A program made the translations under genes and the position numbers. A stretch of DNA of 5,616 nucleotides from an uncultured Clostridia bacterium (GTDB lineage Bacteria; Bacillota; Clostridia; Oscillospirales; Acutalibacteraceae), in the NCBI GenBank assembly GCA_937875885.1, contig CALEIO010000120.1, forward strand, positions 1 through 5,616, given 5' to 3'. This document shows, in pieces, positions 1-5,616 of this stretch (position 1 is its first letter; each line of letters starts with the position of its first letter). Under the pieces are notes generated by a model. The model was not told the origin of the DNA, did not search any database, and was given only the letters and a program-made list of their open reading frames with translations.

Positions 1-1998
1 TGTGCTCTCGGGAGCATCTGTTGTTTCGGATGTATCGGACTCTGACGCCGTTGTCTCTGTTGTATCTGTCATCTGGGTGTCAGACTCTGTAGCCGTTGTT
101 TCTTCAGGCTTTGCTGTGGTTGTCTCCACAGGGTCTGTGGCTGCTGTTGTGGGCACAGTCACCTGGGTTGATCCAGAGTCAGCTTCTGTTGTCTGGGTTT
201 CAGTTGTTTCCTCTGTTGCATCCTGGGTGCTTTCTGTTTCAGAACTTGCTTCGGTGGGGTCGGTAAGCTGTGTTGTTGACTGTGTACTCTCGGTTTCTGT
301 ACTTTCAGTTGTTGTGCTTTCAGTTGCTGTGCTTTCGTCTTCATCGCTTCCGGGCACATCAAAATCTTCGGATGTATCAGGCTCTGATGCAGTTGTTTCT
401 GTGGCATCTGTCATCTGGGTTTCTGTCACCGCAGCTGTAGTATCTTCTGTTGCTGATGTATCCTGTATATCTGAAGATTCCTGTGTTTCGGAGGTTTCTT
501 CTGTGTCAGATGTTTCCTCGGTATCGGGCTCACCCATACAGAATAACATAGCATTTTCCAGACAATCATTTGAAGCTTCAATCTCAATCTGCTCCCACTG
601 CTTTGTGTTGCCCATATAAATAACGCTATCAAGCGCATCACAACCATCAAAAGCACCTATGCCGATAGCTGTTACGCTGTCGGGAATCACCACACCCGTA
701 AGTGCCGTAAAACCTGCAAAGGTATGGTCTCCGATTTTCTCAACTCCCTGTGGGATATATGTAGTGCCGCAAGCAATAATCAGTGTATTATCCTCTGTAG
801 TGATAATACCATTGCAGTTATTGCGGCTGTCGTAAACTGTATTTTCTTCTGAAACATTCAGAGTTTCCAGAGCTGTACACTTATAAAATGCGCTGGGGTC
901 AATCTTTGTAATTGTCCTGGATACTGTAAACTTACCAAGGGATGAGCAACCATAGAAAACACAATGTGCGAGTTCTGTCACGCTTTCGGGGAAGGTATTA
1001 ACCTCCTCGTTAACCTCATTGCCGCTACGGACACAGACTGCCTCCAAAGCAGAGCAATTATAGAAAGCTTCGCTGTCAATTTTGCTGATACCCTCGTAAA
1101 ACTCTGCACGCTTGAGGGATGTACATTCTGCGAATGCACCTGCACCCACAGTGTGCACACTATCGGGAACAATTATGCTCTCAAGAGAGGTACAGCCGTA
1201 AAAAGCCACCTCATCAATTTTAGTTACGGTATTGGGAATTTTTATAGATTTGAGTGATGTACAGTTAAGAAAAGCTCCGTAGCCGATAGCCTTTACATCT
1301 GCGGGTATTTTGGTAGTCTTGCAACCATAGATAAGCTTATTACCTGAAAGCTCAATGATTCCGTTGCAGGCTTTTCCTGTTGCGGAGTTTATACTGCTGT
1401 AAACTCCATTGGTTTTGTCTATGGTTATGCTCTCCAGTGCAGGACAACCGGAGAAAACCTCTTTGCCGATTTTGCTTACACTTGCAGGTATAGAAACGCT
1501 CACAAGGGACTCAAAACCGGAAAAAGCATAATCTTTCAGCTCTGTTGTACTTTTGGGAATTACAACGCTTGTTGTCTCCACAGAATCCACATACAGATTC
1601 TCTGCATAGTAAAACGGATTTGCCAGCAGACCATCAAAGCTCAAATCGCACCAAGAGGATAAATTCTCAATATACACATTATCAAGGTTTGTGCACTCGT
1701 AAAAAGCATATTTGCCGATAGATTTAACCGATGAGGGAATCTCCACACTTGTAGCGGACTTACAACTTTCAAAAGCCTTTGCACCAATCTTTGTAACAGG
1801 ATAGCCCTCAATTTCTTCAGGTACAGAAAGGGTCTCACAGTTTCCTGTGTATTTTGTTATGGTAACCTCACCGTCATTCACCGAATAGGTAAAGCCCTCA
1901 TATACATCTGCAACCTCGGCGGCAACACCCATAGCACTCAAAAACATCAAAAGTGCAACCACCAAAGATATTGATTTTATACAAACTCTTCTTAACAT
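1..1998 (-). CDS. Secreted BspA-like leucine-rich repeat surface protein with Thr/Ser/Glu-rich tail (3' end outside window)
   Basis: The frame is open for 666 codons from ATG at 1998 to the window edge, with no stop seen, so the protein is partial at its C-terminus. Residues 1-27 form a signal peptide (Arg-Arg N-region, hydrophobic core, likely type I cleavage at VAA|E). Residues about 60-460 hold about 12 BspA-type leucine-rich repeats of the pattern IPxSVxxIGxxAFxxCxxL (for example around AF at 75-76, 98-99, 242-243, 265-266, 288-289, 311-312, 370-371, 449-450), matching the LRR_5 class. Residues 492-666 are low-complexity, about one third threonine plus Ser, Glu and Asp, with one lysine and no arginine or histidine. 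Such proteins are secreted or wall-bound and bind host or polymer ligands in some species; the ligand here is unknown. The start is supported by GAGG seven bases upstream and a good promoter. A sortase signal, dockerin or membrane anchor would lie beyond the edge. The gene has its own promoter, so it is probably not part of the transporter operon. Confidence 0.9.
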   Translation of the reverse strand, partial: MLRRVCIKSISLVVALLMFLSAMGVAAEVADVYEGFTYSVNDGEVTITKYTGNCETLSVPEEIEGYPVTKIGAKAFESCKSATSVEIPSSVKSIGKYAFYECTNLDNVYIENLSSWCDLSFDGLLANPFYYAENLYVDSVETTSVVIPKSTTELKDYAFSGFESLVSVSIPASVSKIGKEVFSGCPALESITIDKTNGVYSSINSATGKACNGIIELSGNKLIYGCKTTKIPADVKAIGYGAFLNCTSLKSIKIPNTVTKIDEVAFYGCTSLESIIVPDSVHTVGAGAFAECTSLKRAEFYEGISKIDSEAFYNCSALEAVCVRSGNEVNEEVNTFPESVTELAHCVFYGCSSLGKFTVSRTITKIDPSAFYKCTALETLNVSEENTVYDSRNNCNGIITTEDNTLIIACGTTYIPQGVEKIGDHTFAGFTALTGVVIPDSVTAIGIGAFDGCDALDSVIYMGNTKQWEQIEIEASNDCLENAMLFCMGEPDTEETSDTEETSETQESSDIQDTSATEDTTAAVTETQMTDATETTASEPDTSEDFDVPGSDEDESTATESTTTESTETESTQSTTQLTDPTEASSETESTQDATEETTETQTTEADSGSTQVTVPTTAATDPVETTTAKPEETTATESDTQMTDTTETTASESDTSETTDAPEST
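25..78 (-). repeat. Imperfect direct repeat, copy 2 (in-frame, in linker)
   Basis: This segment matches 367-420 at 47 of 54 positions by eye, in the same orientation, 342 bp (114 codons) apart and in the same reading frame. It encodes residues 641-658, TQMTDTTETTASESDTSE, which differ from the other copy at two residues. It is best explained by internal duplication within the linker. Confidence 0.8.
367..420 (-). repeat. Imperfect direct repeat, copy 1 (in-frame, in linker)
   Basis: Partner of the repeat at 25-78. It encodes residues 527-544, TQMTDATETTASEPDTSE. The similarity fades just outside the 54 bp, where only the general Thr/Ser/Glu bias is shared. Confidence 0.8.
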
Positions 1999-2005
1999 AA
2001 CAGTA

Positions 2006-2009
2006 CCTC
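2006..2009 (-). promoter_or_regulatory. Ribosome binding site of the leucine-rich repeat gene
   Basis: On the minus strand GAGG lies seven bases before the ATG at 1998, normal spacing for a Firmicutes Shine-Dalgarno site. It supports this ATG, which is also followed directly by a signal peptide. Confidence 0.75.
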
Positions 2010-2029
2010 AATCCAAAAAGTATATGTCA

Positions 2030-2058
2030 ATAATACTACCTTAACAAGGTTTCGTCAA
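2030..2058 (-). promoter_or_regulatory. Sigma-A-type promoter of the leucine-rich repeat gene
   Basis: On the minus strand TTGACG (2058-2053) and TATTAT (2035-2030) are separated by exactly 17 bases, close to the TTGACA/TATAAT consensus, and lie about 30-60 bases upstream of the start codon. An overlapping weaker pair, TTGTTA (2047-2042) and TATACT (2024-2019), also has a 17-base spacer and could be an alternative start point. The spacer of the first promoter contains a small dyad, annotated separately. Confidence 0.65.
2038..2050. promoter_or_regulatory. Short dyad in promoter spacer (possible operator)
   Basis: ACCTT-AAC-AAGGT is a perfect inverted repeat with five-base arms placed between the -35 and -10 elements of the promoter. 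A repressor site is possible from its position, but arms this short occur by chance, and no known operator family is recognised. Confidence 0.2.
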
Positions 2059-2075
2059 TTACAATATTATACATA

Positions 2076-2119
2076 AACAAAAGTCTGAAGAAAGTTTTTA
2101 CTTTAATCAGACTTTTGTT
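2076..2119 (-). terminator. Hairpin terminator after the ABC transporter operon
   Basis: A perfect 13-bp inverted repeat (2076-2088 with 2107-2119) encloses an 18-base loop in which AAAG (2091-2094) and CTTT (2101-2104) can extend the pairing. It starts 21 bases after the permease stop codon. In the minus-strand transcript the 3' arm contains CTTTTGTTTAT, giving a U-rich end. The stem is AT-rich and the U-tract is interrupted, so termination may be incomplete. The plus-strand side also ends in a T-rich run, so it could act in both directions. Confidence 0.65.
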
Positions 2120-2140
2120 GTTTTACAGTGTGTTTTTCAA

Positions 2141-3772
2141 TCAGATTTCTTCACTTTCAGAAGAACTTGCAAGAATGTTTGAATCTTCTTTGGCAATTCT
2201 CTTTTTAACCGCAAAGGCTATACCCTTTTCAAGCAGATTCACCATAAGGATCAGCAGAGATACCATAGCTGTGCCCTCAATAAAGGACTGGGACTCAAGC
2301 TGGGGAATAAGCAGAGAAAGGGGCATTGTGCGGAAATTCATAAGGAATGATACCGCAGAAATTGTAATCATAGCATTCACAAAGAAATAACTGTACATCT
2401 CTACAATTGTTGCCTTTGTGCCCGGGATATAAACAGAAAAAAGAAGTCGCATTCTGTTGATACCCAGAGTGTCTGCCACATCCTCCAGATTGGGATTGAA
2501 TTTGGAAAGCGAATTGTATGCAAGCAGGTAGGGAGAAGAGAAAAAGTGTGCAATATTCACCACTACCAGAATAAATATTGTGCCGTAAATGGGGACATTC
2601 TTGAAAGTAAGCACATAAGAAAGACCCAACACAATACCGGGCACTGCCAAAGACAGCATACTTATAAAGTGAAGCATTCCGTTGGAAAGTGACTTGTGGC
2701 TTCTTGCTGTAACATAAGCAGAAAAATAAGAAAGACAGGTGCCCACAAGGGATGTGAGCAGAGCTATTGCCACAGAATTTACAAAGTACTGTCCTATGCC
2801 CGATGTAAGGAGTTTTCTCACCGTTTCAAGACTGAAAGACATATCAACGGGATACTGCTTTACAAAGCTCAACAGCACAAATGCAAAAATTGGCAGACAG
2901 AGCAAAAAGATTACCACGCCGAAAACTACGTACACAACAACATCTCTGGACTTGTTTTCCTCGATGAAATATGCCTTGGTAACTGTGCTGCCGGAAGCAT
3001 TAATTCCGCTGTTTTTAAGGTCCATAATAAAAGCTATCATAGCAGGGAGCAACAGCACTACACCGATAACCGCACCGCCCGAAAAGTTCATCATACCGAT
3101 AACTTCACGGTACATATATACGGGCAGGGTCATAGCTGTGCCACCTGTCATAAGAGAAACTCCGTAATCTGTGAAAACCATTGTGAAAACCGCAAGTATT
3201 GCAGACACAAGGGTACGACGCATAGACGGCAGAGTAATGGATACAAACTGTCTGAATTTAGACATTCCCAGCACTCCTGCTGCTTCGTAAATTGTAAAAT
3301 CCTCGTACTGGAAAGAATCGTTGAACATCAGAAACGACACAGGGAAAGAATAGAGCACAGAGCCCATAACAATGCCTGTGTAGCCATAAAGACCGATGTT
3401 TATTCCCAGAGTGTTTGTGATAATGCCGTTGTCACCAAAAAGGAACACCAGACCCATACCGTGAGAGATACTGGGAATAAGCATAGGCAAAGTAAACAGT
3501 ACCACAAAAACCGATTTGAATTTTATATTGGAGCGATTGAGCATCCAGGCCAATGCAAAAGAAAGGCAAACCGAAATTGCAGTTGCAATCAGGGTTGTGA
3601 CAACCGAATTCTTAAGCATGGGCAGAAACTGCGCAGAAGAGAAAACATCGCTTACATTTTTGCCCCTGATATTGCTGAACAAAATGCCGATAGGAAGAAC
3701 AACACTAATCAGAAGATATGCCATAAGCAGATATTTTGCGCCTGCATAGCACTTGTTCTTATTTATCTTCAT
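2141..3772 (-). CDS. ABC transporter permease, two fused MetI-like domains (FbpB/PhnU-like)
   Basis: This 543-residue protein is the membrane channel of a binding-protein-dependent ABC importer. It has about 12 hydrophobic segments in two homologous halves, the first from about residue 14 to 250 and the second from about 278 to 522. Each half has the cytoplasmic EAA loop that docks with the ATPase: E163-A-A-G with G169 and P182 in the first half, and E430-D-V-A with G437 and P450 in the second. The length and fused layout are usual for the Fe3+/putative 2-aminoethylphosphonate/AfuB group, in which one polypeptide replaces a permease pair. The start ATG lies inside the ATPase gene's end (14-nt overlap), with GAGG five bases before it, so translation is probably coupled. 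The C-terminus is a short Ser/Glu-rich tail. It is the last gene of the operon and is followed by a hairpin. The substrate cannot be told from this subunit. Confidence 0.92.
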   Translation of the reverse strand: MKINKNKCYAGAKYLLMAYLLISVVLPIGILFSNIRGKNVSDVFSSAQFLPMLKNSVVTTLIATAISVCLSFALAWMLNRSNIKFKSVFVVLFTLPMLIPSISHGMGLVFLFGDNGIITNTLGINIGLYGYTGIVMGSVLYSFPVSFLMFNDSFQYEDFTIYEAAGVLGMSKFRQFVSITLPSMRRTLVSAILAVFTMVFTDYGVSLMTGGTAMTLPVYMYREVIGMMNFSGGAVIGVVLLLPAMIAFIMDLKNSGINASGSTVTKAYFIEENKSRDVVVYVVFGVVIFLLCLPIFAFVLLSFVKQYPVDMSFSLETVRKLLTSGIGQYFVNSVAIALLTSLVGTCLSYFSAYVTARSHKSLSNGMLHFISMLSLAVPGIVLGLSYVLTFKNVPIYGTIFILVVVNIAHFFSSPYLLAYNSLSKFNPNLEDVADTLGINRMRLLFSVYIPGTKATIVEMYSYFFVNAMITISAVSFLMNFRTMPLSLLIPQLESQSFIEGTAMVSLLILMVNLLEKGIAFAVKKRIAKEDSNILASSSESEEI

Positions 3773-4544
3773 ATTTACCTCGTCCTGTGTAACCCAGAAG
3801 GTCCTGATATTTCTTATCCAGCTGGTCTACAACAAACTCCTTGATGTAATCATTTGCAGGATTCTGATAAATCTCAATAGGTGTTGCAATCTGCTCGATG
3901 TTGCCCTCGCTCATAACCATAATGCGGTCGCTCAGAAAGAACGCCTCCTCCTGGTCGTGAGTGATAAACAGCATAGTTGCATTGAACTTTTTCTGCAAAG
4001 ATTTAAGTTCTGCCTTCATAATTTCTCTGTTGGTAACATCAAGGGCAGAAATAGGCTCGTCAAGCAGAATAACATCGGGATTCATAGCAAGGGTACGGGC
4101 AATGGCAACTCGCTGCTGCTGTCCTCCCGAAAGTTGATGGGGACGCTTGTGCATCTGGTCTGCAAGACCTACCTGCTCAATTGTTCTCATTGCAATCTCT
4201 TTTGCCTGCTTCTTTGTTTCCTTGCGCAGGGTAAGAGCATACTGAACATTCTGCAAAACAGTCATATTGGGAAACAGCGCATAATTCTGAAAAACAATGC
4301 CCATTCCCCTGTCAAAACTTGCAAGAGCAGAAATATCCTGTCCACCCTTGATAATCTGACCTGAGTCTGCCTTATCCAGACCGATGAGAATTCGCAGAAG
4401 AGTGGTTTTTCCGCAGCCTGAAGGTCCTAAAATGGAAAGAAATTCACCCTCCATAAGGTCAAAGCTTATATTATTGAGTACAGTTTTATCTGCAAATTTC
4501 TTTGTCAGATTTTTAACTGAAAGTTTAGTGTTTAATACTTCCAT
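3759..4544 (-). CDS. ABC transporter ATP-binding protein (FbpC/PotA-like, short form)
   Basis: This 261-residue cytoplasmic ATPase powers the importer. All nucleotide-binding motifs are visible and intact: Walker A GPSGCGKT (40-47), Q-loop Gln86, signature LSGGQ (138-142), Walker B VILLDEP (158-164), D-loop SALD (166-169) and switch His196 in THDQEEA. The segment [13 protein letters not shown] (226-238) is typical of the Fe3+/polyamine ATPase group. Members of that group often have about 350 residues with a C-terminal TOBE regulatory domain. Here the protein ends some 20 residues after that segment, so the regulatory domain is absent. The ATG overlaps the end of the binding-protein gene by 13 nt, with AGAGG 11 bases upstream, and the stop overlaps the permease start. 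The position between binding protein and permease confirms that it belongs to this importer. Confidence 0.95.
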   Translation of the reverse strand: MEVLNTKLSVKNLTKKFADKTVLNNISFDLMEGEFLSILGPSGCGKTTLLRILIGLDKADSGQIIKGGQDISALASFDRGMGIVFQNYALFPNMTVLQNVQYALTLRKETKKQAKEIAMRTIEQVGLADQMHKRPHQLSGGQQQRVAIARTLAMNPDVILLDEPISALDVTNREIMKAELKSLQKKFNATMLFITHDQEEAFFLSDRIMVMSEGNIEQIATPIEIYQNPANDYIKEFVVDQLDKKYQDLLGYTGRGKYEDK

Positions 4545-5545
4545 AAAGACAGAAGCCTCTCTTTCGCTGCATAGTCCTGAATTCCATCCATATCCGCATA
4601 GGGAATGTCCTGGGGATAATTTTCTATGTAATTTTTCTGACCTTCGTAAATTGTTTCGGGACAGAAATACTCTTTGTCATACACAAGGAATTCGTTGATG
4701 ATAAAGTCAAACACCTCATCAACGCCTTTTTTATTCTCGTGACCCTTTACCACGGCTGTGCCTGTGAGCGAGAAGGGTGAGCCCTCCTGGGGGAAGATAA
4801 TCTCAAAAGGCTGGCCGTCGTTGATTTCGCTGATACCCTGGAACGTAAGGGCAAGACCCACAGCAATTTCACCCTGCTTCAGAAGCTTGATGGGACCCGA
4901 GCCGGATTCTGTAAACTGCTTGAGATTGGGATAAAGCTTGTCAACGTACTCCAGAGTTTTCTCGTCACCCCAGTTGTTGACCCAGTTTTTATAGAAAAAG
5001 TAGCCTGTACCCGATGATTTGGGGTCGGGCATTGCTACAAGACCCTTGTACTCGGGCTTGAGCAGGTCGTCCCAGCCCTTGGGCGCTTCCAGGCCCAGGC
5101 GCTCGAGCTCTTCGGTGTTGACCATGAAGCCCAGGATGCCCTTGTAGATGCCGTACCAGTAGCCGTCAGCGTCGCGATACATATCGCCCGCCAGATCCGC
5201 AGCGTTCTTGGCTTCATAGGCCATCAGCAGGCCAGCCTTGGCGCTCTCGTTGTACGGGTCGGTCGTGCCGCCGAACCAGACGTCGCCGGACGGGTTGCCC
5301 GCTTCTTCGTTGATCTTCGCCTGCACCTCACCGGTGGACAGACGCTGATAGTAAACCTTGATGCCGTAGAGCTCTTCAAAGTGCTTGGCGGCAGCAGCCA
5401 GGTAGGGCTCCTCGCAGGAACCGTACACGATCAGCTCGCCCTCTTCCTGAGCAGCGGCGATCAGGGCCGGATCGATTTCGGCCATCGCGCACGCGCAGGT
5501 GAGCACGAGCAGCATGGCGAGAAGGAGCGCAAACAGTTTCTTCAT
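4532..5545 (-). CDS. ABC transporter solute-binding protein (Fe3+/phosphonate/AfuA-like family)
   Basis: This 337-residue exported protein would capture the ligand and deliver it to the permease. Residues 1-22 are a signal peptide (MKK, Leu/Ala-rich core). Cleavage at AMA|E by signal peptidase I fits; the LTCAC segment (15-19) could instead be a weak lipobox. The mature part has hallmarks of the AfuA/Fbp/PhnS-type fold: ELIVYGS near its start, RLSTGE (68-73), GDVWFGG (87-93), an MPDPKSSGTGY hinge-region motif (172-182), TESGSGP (212-218) and LTGTAVVKG (260-268). A consecutive tyrosine pair like that of ferric-binding FbpA is not evident at the equivalent place (Tyr182, Tyr185), so iron is not certain; a phosphonate or sugar-phosphate is also possible. 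The start is supported by AGGGAGA eight bases upstream. It is the first gene of the operon. The 5' half has far higher GC than the 3' half (see the separate entry). Confidence 0.88.
   Translation of the reverse strand: MKKLFALLLAMLLVLTCACAMAEIDPALIAAAQEEGELIVYGSCEEPYLAAAAKHFEELYGIKVYYQRLSTGEVQAKINEEAGNPSGDVWFGGTTDPYNESAKAGLLMAYEAKNAADLAGDMYRDADGYWYGIYKGILGFMVNTEELERLGLEAPKGWDDLLKPEYKGLVAMPDPKSSGTGYFFYKNWVNNWGDEKTLEYVDKLYPNLKQFTESGSGPIKLLKQGEIAVGLALTFQGISEINDGQPFEIIFPQEGSPFSLTGTAVVKGHENKKGVDEVFDFIINEFLVYDKEYFCPETIYEGQKNYIENYPQDIPYADMDGIQDYAAKERLLSLWKY
5041..5545 (-). other. High-GC segment covering the 5' half of the solute-binding protein gene
   Basis: By hand count, 5041-5520 is about 63% GC while 4561-5040 is about 46%. 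In codons 1-167, 29 codons end in A or T (about 83% GC3). In codons 168-337, 77 of 170 do (about 55% GC3). ACA, GCA, GTA and TCA are absent before codon 170 and frequent after it, as in the rest of the window. The reading frame is uninterrupted across the switch, which falls at a conserved family motif. It may mark recombination with a high-GC relative or an assembly join. Confidence 0.75.
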
Positions 5546-5616
5546 AAGTCAGTTCTCCCTTTCATTTTTTGGACAGAAATTATCGCACAATCTCTGCCTG
5601 TTTCTGTTTCCATTAT
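5546..5616 (-). promoter_or_regulatory. Leader of the ABC operon with ribosome binding site
   Basis: These 71 bases upstream of the binding-protein gene are about 37% GC. AGGGAGA (5560-5554) is a strong Shine-Dalgarno site eight bases before the ATG. A GATAAT sequence (5584-5579) resembles a -10 element but has no acceptable -35 partner at 16-18 bases, so the promoter may lie beyond the window edge. No Fur-like inverted repeat or riboswitch is seen in the part available. Confidence 0.6.

Larger units (their letters stand above)
1..525 (-). other. Low-complexity acidic Thr/Ser/Glu linker coding region
   Basis: This part encodes residues 492 onward of the leucine-rich repeat protein. It is built from irregular short units such as TTES, TETE, ETTA and DTSE. 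The only basic residue seen is Lys630. Such regions are usually extended, often O-glycosylated spacers that hold a binding domain away from the cell wall or join it to a C-terminal module. Glycosylation here is inference. Read on the other strand it gives a spurious Val/Ser-rich frame. Confidence 0.8.

Noticed and set aside
2..619. Plus-strand 205-codon Val/Ser-rich open frame
   Set aside because: It is the antisense reading of the Thr/Ser/Glu-rich linker; its extreme Val/Ser bias follows from the complementary codons, and the minus-strand frame has signal peptide, repeats and ribosome site.
1641..1838. Minus-strand 65-codon frame inside the leucine-rich repeat gene
   Set aside because: It is in another frame of the same strand within a gene with strong repeat-pattern support.
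2696..3844. Plus-strand 382-codon frame rich in Cys, His and Lys
   Set aside because: It lies antisense to the permease and runs into the ATPase gene; it shows no domain or ribosome site, while the minus-strand frames are clear transporter subunits.
3753..4364. Plus-strand 203-codon frame over the ATPase gene
   Set aside because: Antisense shadow of an ATPase gene with all motifs intact.
5542..5565. Seven-codon upstream reading frame whose TGA overlaps the binding-protein ATG
   Set aside because: ATG at 5565 is followed by AAA GGG AGA and ends in TGA overlapping the start as ATGA, which would allow coupling, but it has no ribosome site, contains the main gene's own Shine-Dalgarno sequence, and can arise by chance.
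5579..5584. GATAAT as a -10 element of the ABC operon promoter
   Set aside because: The sequence 17 bases upstream is ACAGAA, not a -35 element, and the window ends too soon to look further.
1..5616. A new defence, retron, CRISPR or mobile system
   Set aside because: No direct-repeat array, transposase, integrase, reverse transcriptase, terminal inverted repeats or structured RNA was seen; all long stretches are explained by the four genes and one regulatory gap.

Overview
The window carries four protein-coding genes, all on the minus strand, so transcription runs from right to left. The content fits a gut-type Clostridia (Ruminococcaceae/Oscillospiraceae-like) anaerobe. The reasons are moderate GC over most of the window, good AGGAGG-like ribosome sites, a BspA-type leucine-rich repeat surface protein with a Thr/Ser/Glu linker, and a Gram-positive type of binding-protein ABC operon. 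The taxonomic call is inference.

Right part (5545 to 2141): a compact three-gene ABC importer operon. It encodes an exported solute-binding protein of the Fe3+/2-aminoethylphosphonate/AfuA-like group, a short ATPase, and a 543-residue permease in which two MetI-like permease domains are fused. Both gene junctions overlap (13 and 14 nt), so translational coupling is likely. The binding protein would capture the ligand outside the cell, the fused permease would form the whole membrane channel, and a dimer of the ATPase would drive transport. The substrate cannot be fixed from sequence; ferric iron, a phosphonate such as 2-aminoethylphosphonate, or a phosphorylated sugar are the family's known options.

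Middle (1999-2140): an intergenic region with a hairpin that probably terminates the transporter transcript, then a well-formed sigma-A-type promoter and ribosome site for the next gene.

Left part (1998 to 1): one large open frame of 666 codons that leaves the window without a stop. It encodes a secreted BspA-like leucine-rich repeat protein with a signal peptide, about 12 repeats, and a long acidic Thr/Ser/Glu-rich tail. The C-terminal anchor or module is outside the window.

The most unusual signal is inside the binding-protein gene. Its first ~168 codons are about 63% GC with about 83% GC at third positions, while the rest of the gene is about 46% GC with about 55% GC3. The switch is abrupt near base 5040. 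This points to a mosaic gene or a chimeric assembly. I found no RNA gene, CRISPR array, insertion sequence or recognisable new defence system.
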